9,209 bases of DNA from Gammaproteobacteria bacterium (GCA_016762975.1 JAESUV010000026.1:1-9209); one strand, 5' to 3'. Numbered from the stretch's first letter, positions 1-6,404 are shown. Notes: generated from the sequence alone by a model not told the origin. Translations and numbers: made by a program.

Positions 1-277
1 GGTGCTTTGAACGCACACCACCAGAAACGCGAATTGGGTCGTTTGTGCAACATAAGCTATCTCCTACACTTTGTTGAACTTGCGACCTTGGTCGACCAGT
101 AGAGTAATTGGAGCGCAGATAAGAAACAAGGTCTTCACGTAGGAACACCCAGCGCCGGCCAAGCTTGGCGGCGGGGACTTCGCCACACTTGGCCTTTGCA
201 CGCAGGGTTTGCGAGTGAAGTTTGAGAAAATCCGCAGCCTGGAGTAAGTCGAGCGTTTCATAGTCTCTACTCTCCAT
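1..277 (-). CDS. Excisionase-type MerR-like HTH protein (partial, runs off left edge)
   Basis: The minus-strand frame starting at ATG 277-275 stays open for 92 codons to the window edge. It begins MESRDYETLDLLQAADFLKL and continues with LRAKAKCGEVPAAKLGRRWV and then FLREDLVSYLRS. This is the HTH_17/MerR-like DNA-binding fold typical of small excisionase-family proteins: a helix-turn-helix at about residues 10-25, a wing around GRRWVF, and a closing helix. The start overlaps the last 11 bp of the upstream rep gene (stop TAG at 267-269), so translational coupling is likely. Proteins of this family usually sit next to a tyrosine integrase and act as directionality or regulatory factors; no integrase is visible here, and the C-terminus lies outside the window. 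A second open frame on the same strand (64-261) has no protein-like character and is a shadow. The family is clear; an excisionase role is inferred. Confidence 0.85.
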   Translation of the reverse strand, partial: MESRDYETLDLLQAADFLKLHSQTLRAKAKCGEVPAAKLGRRWVFLREDLVSYLRSNYSTGRPRSQVQQSVGDSLCCTNDPIRVSGGVRSKH

Positions 278-1619
278 CGCTACGTTTCTTGTATTCACGA
301 GCCACCGCTTTATCAGCTGGATGAACCCCATCATCAAGAGGTCTGTTTTCGGCCGTGTTATAGGACCGCCGCTTGCTCTCAATTTTTTGCCGGAAGTATT
401 CAGCAAAATCCACGTCAGCTCCTTTCTTGCGGCCTTTAGCTGCGCTCTCACCTGAACGGTTATCGTGGAACTCTCTAGCGGCTTCGAGATAGGCTTCCAT
501 AGCTTCGCCAGCGTTTATGTAGCCCTCCTTCGCGGCGAAAGAGGTGAGGGTGCTGAGGCCATTCACAAACAGGAATTTATCGGAAGGTGTGCGTCCCTTA
601 TCGGGATAGGTGCGAGACATTGAGTTTGGAATTCCTTCGTCCCACTCAGCGCCTTGAATAGACTTCCAGAAGGGAGAAGTTGACCATCTTGATTGCGTGT
701 CGTCAGTGGAGCTGGGGAGCGTATGGCGTATCCAATTTCGCGTGGCGTACTTCCATAGATCGGGGAGAGCGGATACTGCATCCTTGTAAGGGACTAACTT
801 GAAGGCAGCAAGCGTTTCACGGCGAAATTGAAACTCCAAGCGCCACACATCCTGCACGCCATCCCAGCCGCTTTGACGCCATTGCAGCTCAAGATCAGGT
901 CGAGGTCTATTCTTACTCACCATCTCCAGCGTCTTGTTGTACAAGCGTCCAGAGGTCGGAGAGCCAGCCGAAAAAGAAAAGCCAGAGAATTCACGAGCCA
1001 CAGTGTGACGGGAAAAAGAGCGTGCCTTCGTTACAAACTCGCGTTCCGCTAGTTGATCAAGAGGGTGGTCGGTGGTGAAGTCGGCACAAATGTCGATGCG
1101 GCTGACATTAGGTTGACTGTCGGTTGACCCAATAGCGGAAATCACGTTGTTCAGTGCATCAACAGCAGAATCATGACCCATTGCGGTGAGTAAGGAGCTA
1201 GCGATCTTGCAGTAGGCCATCGGTAGCCGCACTGCATCCTCTTTAGCTACTTCAAGGCGAAACCAGCCATCTACAAGGACGTAGGTATAGGGTGGGCGGC
1301 CATGCCCCAACACTTCAAGTAACTGGTCTCCAACTTTGAATTGAGCTAAGACCGCATCTGAGCCCTTGTCAGATTGGGCGAGATGTTTTAACTCGGAGAG
1401 CCGAATAGCTGCATCTGCATGCATATCGCCCTGATAACTGAGATAGAGACTATCAACACCAGTACGGAGTATTCGGGTGCTAGATTGATTAATGCTAGTA
1501 GGGGGTACAGTGTTACTAGGTTTTGTACCCTTATCATCTTCAAAAGGCGGGAGCCCCTGCTGCGCAGGGTCAACCCGCTTCTCGAAGCTGTCTTTAGGTG
1601 TGTCAGAATTAGGATGCAT
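267..1619 (-). CDS. Replication initiation factor, Rep_trans-like (rolling-circle type)
   Basis: This 450-aa protein has the hallmarks of the Rep_trans (PF02486-like) initiators of plasmids, phages and integrative elements. Visible motifs are TGVDSLYLSY at about 53-62, the metal-site-like SRIDICADF (173-181, with D176 and D180), RLYNKTLE (225-232, a Y-x-K motif with Y227 and K229 candidate catalytic or motif residues) and WRLEFQFRRE (259-268, with E262). The N-terminal 45 residues are Pro/Ser/Thr-rich and probably disordered. The C-terminus from about 385 is strongly charged. It would nick a cognate double-strand origin to start rolling-circle replication or transfer of the excised element. 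ATG 1619 is preceded by AAGGA at good spacing. The 3' end overlaps the HTH gene by 11 bp, giving a rep-xis operon. An alternating inverted repeat lies just upstream. Family confident; no relaxase or type IV secretion gene is in view. Confidence 0.85.
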   Translation of the reverse strand: MHPNSDTPKDSFEKRVDPAQQGLPPFEDDKGTKPSNTVPPTSINQSSTRILRTGVDSLYLSYQGDMHADAAIRLSELKHLAQSDKGSDAVLAQFKVGDQLLEVLGHGRPPYTYVLVDGWFRLEVAKEDAVRLPMAYCKIASSLLTAMGHDSAVDALNNVISAIGSTDSQPNVSRIDICADFTTDHPLDQLAEREFVTKARSFSRHTVAREFSGFSFSAGSPTSGRLYNKTLEMVSKNRPRPDLELQWRQSGWDGVQDVWRLEFQFRRETLAAFKLVPYKDAVSALPDLWKYATRNWIRHTLPSSTDDTQSRWSTSPFWKSIQGAEWDEGIPNSMSRTYPDKGRTPSDKFLFVNGLSTLTSFAAKEGYINAGEAMEAYLEAAREFHDNRSGESAAKGRKKGADVDFAEYFRQKIESKRRSYNTAENRPLDDGVHPADKAVAREYKKRSDGE

Positions 1620-1632
1620 TGTATCGTCCTTA
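1620..1632 (-). promoter_or_regulatory. Ribosome binding site of rep
   Basis: On the minus strand AAGGA (1627-1631) precedes ATG 1619 by seven bases. This supports the chosen start of the replication initiator. Confidence 0.6.
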
Positions 1633-1641
1633 GAGTAAGAG

Positions 1642-1672
1642 GACGGTGCCGAACCGTCGAGACTAGACGGTT
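1642..1672. repeat. Three alternating inverted half-sites GACGGT / ACCGTC / GACGGT upstream of rep
   Basis: GACGGT (1642-1647), ACCGTC (1653-1658) and GACGGT (1666-1671) can form two mutually exclusive hairpins. The larger, 1652-1672, is a perfect 7-bp stem (AACCGTC/GACGGTT) with a 7-nt loop; the other is a 6-bp stem with a 5-nt loop. There is no T-run, so a simple terminator is unlikely. It lies in the rep leader, next to the predicted transcription start. It could be an operator or attenuator of rep, or the hairpin nick site of a rolling-circle origin. The sequence shows the symmetry; the function is inferred. Confidence 0.6.
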
Positions 1673-1676
1673 ACAG

Positions 1677-1705
1677 ATACTATGCATGGGTTAGGGGGTT
1701 GCGAA
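1677..1705 (-). promoter_or_regulatory. Candidate sigma70-type promoter for rep-xis
   Basis: On the minus strand TTCGCA (1700-1705) and TAGTAT (1677-1682) are separated by exactly 17 bases. Each matches four of six consensus positions. The predicted start would fall near 1670, at the edge of the GACGGT half-site array. The promoter sits just after the stop codon of the upstream 290-aa gene, which supports rep having its own promoter. Strength is moderate by sequence alone. Confidence 0.4.
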
Positions 1706-1710
1706 GGACG

Positions 1711-2583
1711 TCAAATCTGGATTTGGCGTCCGGTCTGCTCTCTGTAGTATTTTCGACGCTTGCGGAGACTTTCGGTATCTTCAATGCCAAACTCACGACC
1801 GTAGACACCGATCTCCTGACAAACATCCATAAGCCCATCCAGAGGCATATCTAGGAAGCCCTCATCATCTAAAATAGCGAAAACGAACATAAGCTTCGGG
1901 TAGCTGAGTTTAGACCGCAGAGATGGCCCCTCAATGGCCAGAGCGAGATCGTGTAGGAATGCGGGTTCACTGCCAAGCTGAGCCTTCAGCAATCGGTTCC
2001 GAAAATAGGGAATGCCAGTCAGTATCGTTTTATCAACTTGAACAGCTTTGCAAAAAGCTTTGTCACAGCCGCCCTTAGCTTCTTGAACCAAATCACAGAT
2101 GGATTTACCGAAAGACATGATTGCTAGGTAGTAGCTCATCTGGGTAATGAAGGAGTACACGAGGAGGTAGTAAGACTTCTCGGAATCTATTTTCTCCGCA
2201 TCAGTCATGGAGTTCCATTGCTCTTCCAGCTCTTCTTGGGTGGCCGGTTCCATGTCGTCAGCAGATGAGTCAAAAAGCTCTGAGTTGATAGCTTCAAGCT
2301 TAAGTTCTTCCTTATAAAGTTCTTGCTCATCAGGAGAGAGATTGAGTATCTCACTAATTTCTTCAGGTTCAACTAGGGCGTGAAGTGCAAGTGATTTGAT
2401 CTTCGCTGGGTCTTCGTAGAAGGTAGCCCAAGGGGATAATCCTTCCCGAGAGAGCATGTCTATTGTGGGTTGGGAGAGGTTAAAGAACCCATGTCCTAAT
2501 TTGATATCCGACAAAAACTCTTCAAAATCGGGGAGAAGGTTTTGAATTAACTGGATTGTTGAGGTTAAAGAATCTTTGTCCAT
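1711..2583 (-). CDS. Unknown acidic 290-aa island protein upstream of rep
   Basis: I do not recognise a family. The protein is mostly helical in appearance and strongly acidic between about residues 72 and 135 (runs such as EPEEISEIL and ATQEELEEQW). A hydrophobic aromatic stretch at about 138-157 (SYYLLVYSFITQMSYYLAIM) could be a buried helix or a membrane-associated segment. Three Cys lie close together (C163, C173, C178), and the C-terminal tail at 272-287 is basic (LRKRRKYYREQTGR). ATG 2583 has no clear Shine-Dalgarno, and an in-frame TAG lies five codons upstream, so this is the earliest ATG-type start. It lies 91 bp upstream of rep on the same strand, suggesting a backbone function of the element such as copy control or rep accessory. 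That role is inference only. Confidence 0.6.
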   Translation of the reverse strand: MDKDSLTSTIQLIQNLLPDFEEFLSDIKLGHGFFNLSQPTIDMLSREGLSPWATFYEDPAKIKSLALHALVEPEEISEILNLSPDEQELYKEELKLEAINSELFDSSADDMEPATQEELEEQWNSMTDAEKIDSEKSYYLLVYSFITQMSYYLAIMSFGKSICDLVQEAKGGCDKAFCKAVQVDKTILTGIPYFRNRLLKAQLGSEPAFLHDLALAIEGPSLRSKLSYPKLMFVFAILDDEGFLDMPLDGLMDVCQEIGVYGREFGIEDTESLRKRRKYYREQTGRQIQI

Positions 2584-2715
2584 AAAAAAGCGCTATGTAG
2601 ACGAGAAGGAGAGGTGTCTGTAGAGTCCGAAAAGCTTAGAATATTCAGGTTTGATTTTAGTTCGAATCTTCGCGTAGGTGGTCCTGCATCGCTAGGTGAA
2701 TATTTGATTGGTTTG

Positions 2716-3327
2716 TCAGGTGTTTGGATTTTCAACTGGGCCGAAAGCATTGTAGCTTGGGTTGTTTTCACCCGATCCCATCTGGAAAAGATATAAATTT
2801 TTGTCTCCAACAAGCTTTATGGTATGAGCATTCAGTAAATTTACCAGCTCGTTTCTCCATATAGGTAAAGATGACTGATAGTAAAGGTAATCGATTTTCG
2901 AACCAAAAGGATTGTCTGAGTGTAATATCGCGCCACATTTCTCGTAGACCTTTACAAATTTGTCTTTAGTAAGATAGTCGTCTGGGCGGTCATCCCATTT
3001 CCTGTGAATCCCAATTTCCTCGCTCGGGTTCTGAATTATCGGTCTCGGGAAGAATTCAGGGTTTACGCGACCCATATCTTTAAGCATTAATGATGCATTC
3101 CAGTATTTGGAAAACTTCTCATGTTGTTTAGAGAATTCTTCCAGATTTGCTATCAACGAACCAAAAGCAATCAGCTCTAGTATTTTTCTAATTTGCAAGC
3201 ATACGCTCTCAGTTGTTGTTGGCAAATAGACGGCATGCGCTTGCCTAAATATAAATGCATCAACTACTTTTGTTCGGTGTTTAATTTCAATTAGGAGTGA
3301 TCTGTACTTATCCTGTGCCTGTTCCAT
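2716..3327 (-). CDS. Unknown 203-aa protein of the cargo cluster
   Basis: Not assignable to a named family with confidence. The N-terminal half looks helical, with a conserved-looking helix around residues 43-61 (CLQIRKILELIAFGSLIANL). A second recognisable patch is YEKCGAILHSDNPFG (128-142), a Leu-His-x-x-Asn-Pro motif like those at the end of helical HEPN-like domains. The canonical HEPN Rx4-6H signature is absent: the residue six before H136 is Lys130, not Arg. The tail is Asn/Gly/Pro-rich. ATG 3327 has only a weak upstream purine stretch. The gene follows the DUF4062 gene by 86 bp on the same strand and shares its AT-rich composition, so the two may be one functional unit. A 132-bp non-coding gap separates it from the 290-aa gene, where backbone genes begin. 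Confidence 0.6.
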   Translation of the reverse strand: MEQAQDKYRSLLIEIKHRTKVVDAFIFRQAHAVYLPTTTESVCLQIRKILELIAFGSLIANLEEFSKQHEKFSKYWNASLMLKDMGRVNPEFFPRPIIQNPSEEIGIHRKWDDRPDDYLTKDKFVKVYEKCGAILHSDNPFGSKIDYLYYQSSLPIWRNELVNLLNAHTIKLVGDKNLYLFQMGSGENNPSYNAFGPVENPNT

Positions 3328-3413
3328 GCGTATACTTAACTCGCTTGATAATAAGTCGTAAGGTTCAGTCCTGCGTTTTATTAGATTTGATTTTTGCGTG
3401 GCTCCATAAAACT

Positions 3414-4457
3414 CTACACAGAAGAAGATTTTCCTTTTGGTCCGCCTTTAGTCTTGTGCTTTGGTTCTGGACTTTCCTTAGCTATTTCGCCCTTTGCTTT
3501 CTGATGCTTAATCATTAGTCTATCAATATATGCAAGAAAATCGCTCCCTTTCTTAGTAATCGCAAATCGTCTCCATTGAACGCTGGCTACTTTCTCGTTG
3601 ACTACTAGGCCATGAATTTGAAGTTTAGGGCAAATATTGAAATATAAGAAGCTTTCTGCCGCACCTACATCGTGTTTGTTGTTCACTCCAGTGACAAAAT
3701 TTTCTTTATTACTTACGAATACTTCCAGCAAGTTTGTCTCACGTTCTATCCCACCTGATACTTTTGCAGGAACTGTCACCTCAATTAGTCTGATAATCTC
3801 CTTTAGCTCCTCGAATTGACTATTAGATGATTCTAATGTTGGTGTTCCAATTCTTTTCTTTGCTTTAGATAGCTCTTCTTTCAGTTCTTCGTTCTCGTTG
3901 ATTAGTCGTGATATTTCTTCTAGAAAAGCTTTAGTATCGGGAATTTCTTTTCCGGAGACCCAGCCAGTGAGATCCCGAGTTTCAGCGAAATCAGATAAGC
4001 TTTCATAAATGCATAACTTTATATCTTTAGAATCCACGAAGAAGGAAGATATGTTGGAAAGTACTTTCTCTCTAAACATTTTGAGTTGCTTAGGGTTTTC
4101 TTTTTCGAGAATGCTAGATCCTTGTTCTTTTATTTTTCCTTCCAATGCGTCTTCTTCGATTACGATTGCAAAGAGTGGTTTCTCTTGCTCAACCGCGTAA
4201 TCATATTCTAATTCTGTGTAGCTTACTCCTGTTGTAGGTTCTAAACTTCCATATCTTCCGCCAAGTATCAGCATGTAGACATCTGATTCTGCAATCCACC
4301 TGTTAATTGTTTCCATTTGCGACTTATCACCCGCAGTAAAAAGTTCCATACCAGCAGGTATATGGCCTGCTTTTAGAACTGCTCTTACAGCTGCTTGCCT
4401 TTCTTCTGGCAAATCATGATATGTAGATGAGATGAATACTTGCAATTTTTTTTTCAT
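3414..4457 (-). CDS. DUF4062 domain protein (TIR-like fold), putative defence effector or sensor
   Basis: The first ~100 residues of this 347-aa protein are a textbook DUF4062: VFISSTYHDLPEER (7-20), IPAGMELF (33-40), WIAESDVYMLILGGRYGSLEP (54-74), and SYTELEYDYA (79-88). DUF4062 is related to TIR and nucleoside-deoxyribosyltransferase-like folds and is common in defence proteins, where it may bind or process nucleotides. A Glu/Lys-rich coiled coil follows at about 175-202. A C-terminal region at about 240-312 ends in RRFAITKKGSDFLAYIDRL, which resembles the wing and last helix of a winged helix. The tail (about 317-347) is basic and low-complexity. ATG is followed by nine A residues, with only a weak GAGA-type ribosome site. 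It lies 93 bp after the octapeptide-repeat gene and 86 bp before the 203-aa gene. Domain call strong; the defence role is inferred from family and context. Confidence 0.8.
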   Translation of the reverse strand: MKKKLQVFISSTYHDLPEERQAAVRAVLKAGHIPAGMELFTAGDKSQMETINRWIAESDVYMLILGGRYGSLEPTTGVSYTELEYDYAVEQEKPLFAIVIEEDALEGKIKEQGSSILEKENPKQLKMFREKVLSNISSFFVDSKDIKLCIYESLSDFAETRDLTGWVSGKEIPDTKAFLEEISRLINENEELKEELSKAKKRIGTPTLESSNSQFEELKEIIRLIEVTVPAKVSGGIERETNLLEVFVSNKENFVTGVNNKHDVGAAESFLYFNICPKLQIHGLVVNEKVASVQWRRFAITKKGSDFLAYIDRLMIKHQKAKGEIAKESPEPKHKTKGGPKGKSSSV

Positions 4458-4550
4458 GGCTATCTCTAGGAATCAGGTTAACTACTGAATAATGAATATG
4501 ATGCTTGTGTAATACGCCGTCATTTTTGATTTGATTGTTATGCGTCTTAG

Positions 4551-5009
4551 CTAAAGGTAGTTCTCTGGCCATAAGAAGTCCGGCAGATATTGCCTAATTA
4601 AATCAGCTTGCGCATGGTAACCCCTGGCTTCAAGTTCCCTTATGAAAACTGGCCAAGGAGGGATGTTGCTTTGGTATACAATTGAATTATGGGCTGACAT
4701 GCCTCCTCCTTGAGAGTGTGATAAGCCCCCATATTGGGACGTAGATAAGCCTCCATATTGGGACGTAGATAAGCCTCCATACTGTGAAGTTGATAAGCCT
4801 CCATATTGGGATGCGGAAAGCCCCCCGTATTGAGAAGTGGACATTCCCCCATATTGAGATGTAGACATGCCACCATACTGAGAGGTAGACATTCCCCCAT
4901 ACTGTGAAATGGACATTCCACCACGTTGAGATGTTGATAAACCGCCACTTTGTGCTGTACCTAAATTTCGGGGCCAAGTTCTAAGATTTTTAATTTTCGG
5001 CCTGCTCAT
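4551..5009 (-). CDS. Octapeptide-repeat protein (ten GG[L/M]STSQY units), partner candidate of the trypsin-like protease
   Basis: ATG 5009-5007 is preceded by GAGGG eight bases upstream, a better start than the in-frame TTG at 5024, giving 152 aa. The protein has a basic N-terminus (MSRPKIKNLRTWP), then ten near-perfect 8-residue units of consensus GG(L/M)STSQY at residues 22-101 plus a degenerate eleventh (GGMSAHNS). A 43-residue C-terminal domain contains PPWPVFIRELEARGYHAQAD and ends in FLWPENYL. The Gly/Ser/Gln/Tyr repeats suggest a short beta-solenoid or an aggregation-prone prion-like segment. I recall GGLSTGP-type repeats in uncharacterised enterobacterial proteins, but I cannot name a family. 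It starts 63 bp downstream of the protease stop on the same strand, so the pair is probably co-expressed. Other open frames within this stretch are by-products of the DNA repeat. Confidence 0.75.
   Translation of the reverse strand: MSRPKIKNLRTWPRNLGTAQSGGLSTSQRGGMSISQYGGMSTSQYGGMSTSQYGGMSTSQYGGLSASQYGGLSTSQYGGLSTSQYGGLSTSQYGGLSHSQGGGMSAHNSIVYQSNIPPWPVFIRELEARGYHAQADLIRQYLPDFLWPENYL
4707..4946 (-). repeat. 24-bp coding tandem repeat, ten copies
   Basis: Ten consecutive 24-bp units encode the GG(L/M)STSQY octapeptides. Neighbouring units differ mainly at the Leu/Met codon and at third positions. The first units (4755-4946) are mostly Met-type and the later ones Leu-type, which suggests expansion by duplication of two sub-blocks. 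The copy number is likely to vary between strains through slippage or recombination. Confidence 0.9.
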
Positions 5010-5072
5010 AATCAATACCCTCAATTGATAATCGGATCGATACTACGATGCGATTCATATTTGCTATGCGTC

Positions 5073-5909
5073 CTACCTAATTCTTGCTCGTACTTCATCT
5101 TCTAGAGCAATTATCTTATTAGAATTTATAGCAACACCAATATTATTCGGTATTTGCGTGATTGGCATGGGAATATTTGTAGTAGGAGCAGTGACGATTT
5201 CGATCTTGCCGGTTGCCGTATGCATGGCTCCAGCATAGTGAATGCCTAGGAGTTTTATTCGAGTAGTCCCCATAAACATATTGCCGTGATTGTCCATGTA
5301 GCCTCCAATATTCGCTAAAAATACTGGAGATCCACTAGAACCTGGAAAGCTAGCTATATCAGTTAAAAATTCCTCCTTTCCGTTCCAGTTCGCATTCGGA
5401 TGGGACGCTGTAATCCCTTTTCGTATTACAGGTAGATTGTTTATTGCATCCCAAATACCATTCGGATATCCAATCATCACGATATCTTCCATAGCTGAGA
5501 AGCTTTCCCTTTCCTCATTTGTGGGTATAAGTTCAGTTTGAAGTGGAACATAGAATAGTCTTACGCCAGATTGCTGCATTTGATTAAGCAAAGGACCTAA
5601 CAAAAATACGGCTAAGTCAACATTTTCCTCAGGGTGAGGAATACACTGTTGTTCGAAGTTTGTAATTTCGAAAGTTTGATGATTTCCTAAATTTGGCTCA
5701 CCGTTTTCTTGAGCTAGAGTCACTGTAAATCTTCCGGTTTCCGCTCCAGCAATAACATGTTTGTTTGTAATAATGACAGGTACAGCTTGATTTCCTTCTT
5801 GAAGGAAATTCATGTAGAAACCAGTGCCTGTAGAGACCCCACCTCCCGCTAGTAAAGATTCGATCCTTACTGTGCTATGAGTTAATTGTTCCATCATACC
5901 TAGTGGCAT
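5073..5909 (-). CDS. Trypsin-like serine protease (S1/HtrA-type fold), no export signal
   Basis: The frame is open up to TTG 5993, but ATG 5909 is preferred. It has GGA six bases upstream, and the upstream TTG lies inside a perfect inverted repeat and has no good ribosome site. From ATG 5909 the protein is 278 aa. Numbering from TTG, the catalytic triad is His79 (ITNKHVIAG), Asp126 (NVDLAVFLL) and Ser220 (SFPGSSGSPVF). STGTGFY (54-60) is the usual start of the first barrel and TVRIE lies just before it. The oxyanion motif GSSGSP departs from the common GNSGGP. There is no signal peptide or membrane segment, so it should act in the cytoplasm. Such intracellular trypsin-like proteases occur in bacterial conflict systems. 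The octapeptide-repeat gene follows after 63 bp and is a candidate substrate or regulator. Protease assignment strong; role inferred. Confidence 0.85.
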   Translation of the reverse strand: MPLGMMEQLTHSTVRIESLLAGGGVSTGTGFYMNFLQEGNQAVPVIITNKHVIAGAETGRFTVTLAQENGEPNLGNHQTFEITNFEQQCIPHPEENVDLAVFLLGPLLNQMQQSGVRLFYVPLQTELIPTNEERESFSAMEDIVMIGYPNGIWDAINNLPVIRKGITASHPNANWNGKEEFLTDIASFPGSSGSPVFLANIGGYMDNHGNMFMGTTRIKLLGIHYAGAMHTATGKIEIVTAPTTNIPMPITQIPNNIGVAINSNKIIALEDEVRARIR

Positions 5910-5989
5910 ATCATTTCCGTGCGCTGGACATATAGATATAGAGAAAGCTCGCTTTGATTGGGGTGCGAGTACAAATGCTTGTTTTCGAT

Positions 5990-6014
5990 CCAAATCAGTA
6001 TCTCACTGATTTGG
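5990..6014. repeat. Perfect 10-bp inverted repeat upstream of the protease gene
   Basis: CCAAATCAGT (5990-5999) and ACTGATTTGG (6005-6014) are perfect inverted arms around the 5-nt loop ATCTC. No T-run follows on either strand. It sits 81 bp upstream of the preferred protease start and overlaps the beginning of the left attachment-end repeat. The second repeat copy (7731 onward) keeps only the right arm (ATTGATTTAG), so the symmetry is unique here. Likely an operator or a recombination-related palindrome. Confidence 0.55.
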
Positions 6015-6236
6015 CGGGAATTCTAGTTTCTTCAACTAAAAAAGCAAGCACGACCTGATAGTCCGCTTTGCCCCTAAAACAGGCATCAGGGTATGGGTAA
6101 ATATAAACGTATATGTAGTAAGAAAAGCACTCACTGACACTAATCCATACTCATTGAGAATCATTTGAATGACTGACCAAGGTCGTAAGTTATTGATAAA
6201 TAAACATTCGTATATTTGCAGTTAAATCTTCGAACC
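6001..6236 (+). repeat. Left copy of ~240-bp attachment-end repeat
   Basis: This non-coding stretch matches 7731-7976. The first 26 bp align at offset 1730 (TCTCACTGATTT against TCTCATTGATTT). The middle is poorly conserved apart from CCGCTTTG. From 6111 to 6236 the copies align without gaps at offset 1740. Shared elements in order are ATATGTAGTAAGAAA (6111-6125), the 10-bp iterons (6129-6168), CTGACCAAGG (6173-6182), ATTGAT..ATAAA (6192-6204) and the core CTTCGAACC (6228-6236). After the core the sequence no longer resembles a tRNA. I read it as the end of an integrated element. Confidence 0.75.
6129..6178 (+). repeat. Phased 10-bp iterons, left array
   Basis: Decamers in exact 10-bp register: ACTCACTGAC, ACTAATCCAT, ACTCATTGAG, AATCATTTGA, followed by ATGACTGACC. 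The loose consensus is AC-T(C/A)ATT-nAG. The helical spacing puts every unit on the same face of DNA, as expected for arm-type integrase, excisionase or initiator binding sites. The identical register in the right array (7869-7918) argues for function. Confidence 0.55.
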
Positions 6237-6404
6237 TGCTGCACAAATACAGACGCTTGATCAAAAGTTAAATAGAATCAATCGAGTAGGGCTGCTGAGA
6301 AAAATAGCCGAGCGAGTATGTAGTAAGAAATGCGTGAGTGCGGAGGAATGAATAATGGAGAGTCTGCTGAGTACCAGAAGCAGCTGTTGGCTCTAGATTA
6401 TTCC
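6237..6404. other. Non-coding stretch between attachment-end repeat and metallopeptidase stop
   Basis: No protein-like frame is visible. The only recognisable element is a third copy of the box TATGTAGTAAGAAATG at 6317-6332, here without the iterons or the CTGACCAAGG box. If the left repeat ends at its CTTCGAACC core, this stretch would be the left end of the 1.74-kb cargo module. Confidence 0.4.

Noticed and set aside
64..261. 65-aa minus-strand open frame at the left edge
   Set aside because: Its translation has no protein-like pattern, while the overlapping frame from ATG 277 is a clear HTH_17/MerR-like protein running off the edge.
1388..1694. Open frames on both strands over the 5' end of rep
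   Set aside because: Compositional shadows of the rep gene; they contain no motif and have no ribosome site.
2716..3327. 203-aa protein as a HEPN ribonuclease
   Set aside because: The LHSDNPFG patch is reminiscent, but the Arg of the Rx4-6H active-site motif is missing (Lys at that distance), so only an unknown-family call is supported.
4707..4946. Tandem array as a CRISPR or iteron origin
   Set aside because: The units are contiguous 24-mers without spacers and are in frame with a coding sequence.
4640..4977. Two open frames (102 and 96 aa) opposite in phase to the octapeptide-repeat gene
   Set aside because: A 24-bp repeat unit stays open in all frames on its strand; only the GG(L/M)STSQY frame has a ribosome site and a non-repetitive C-terminal domain.
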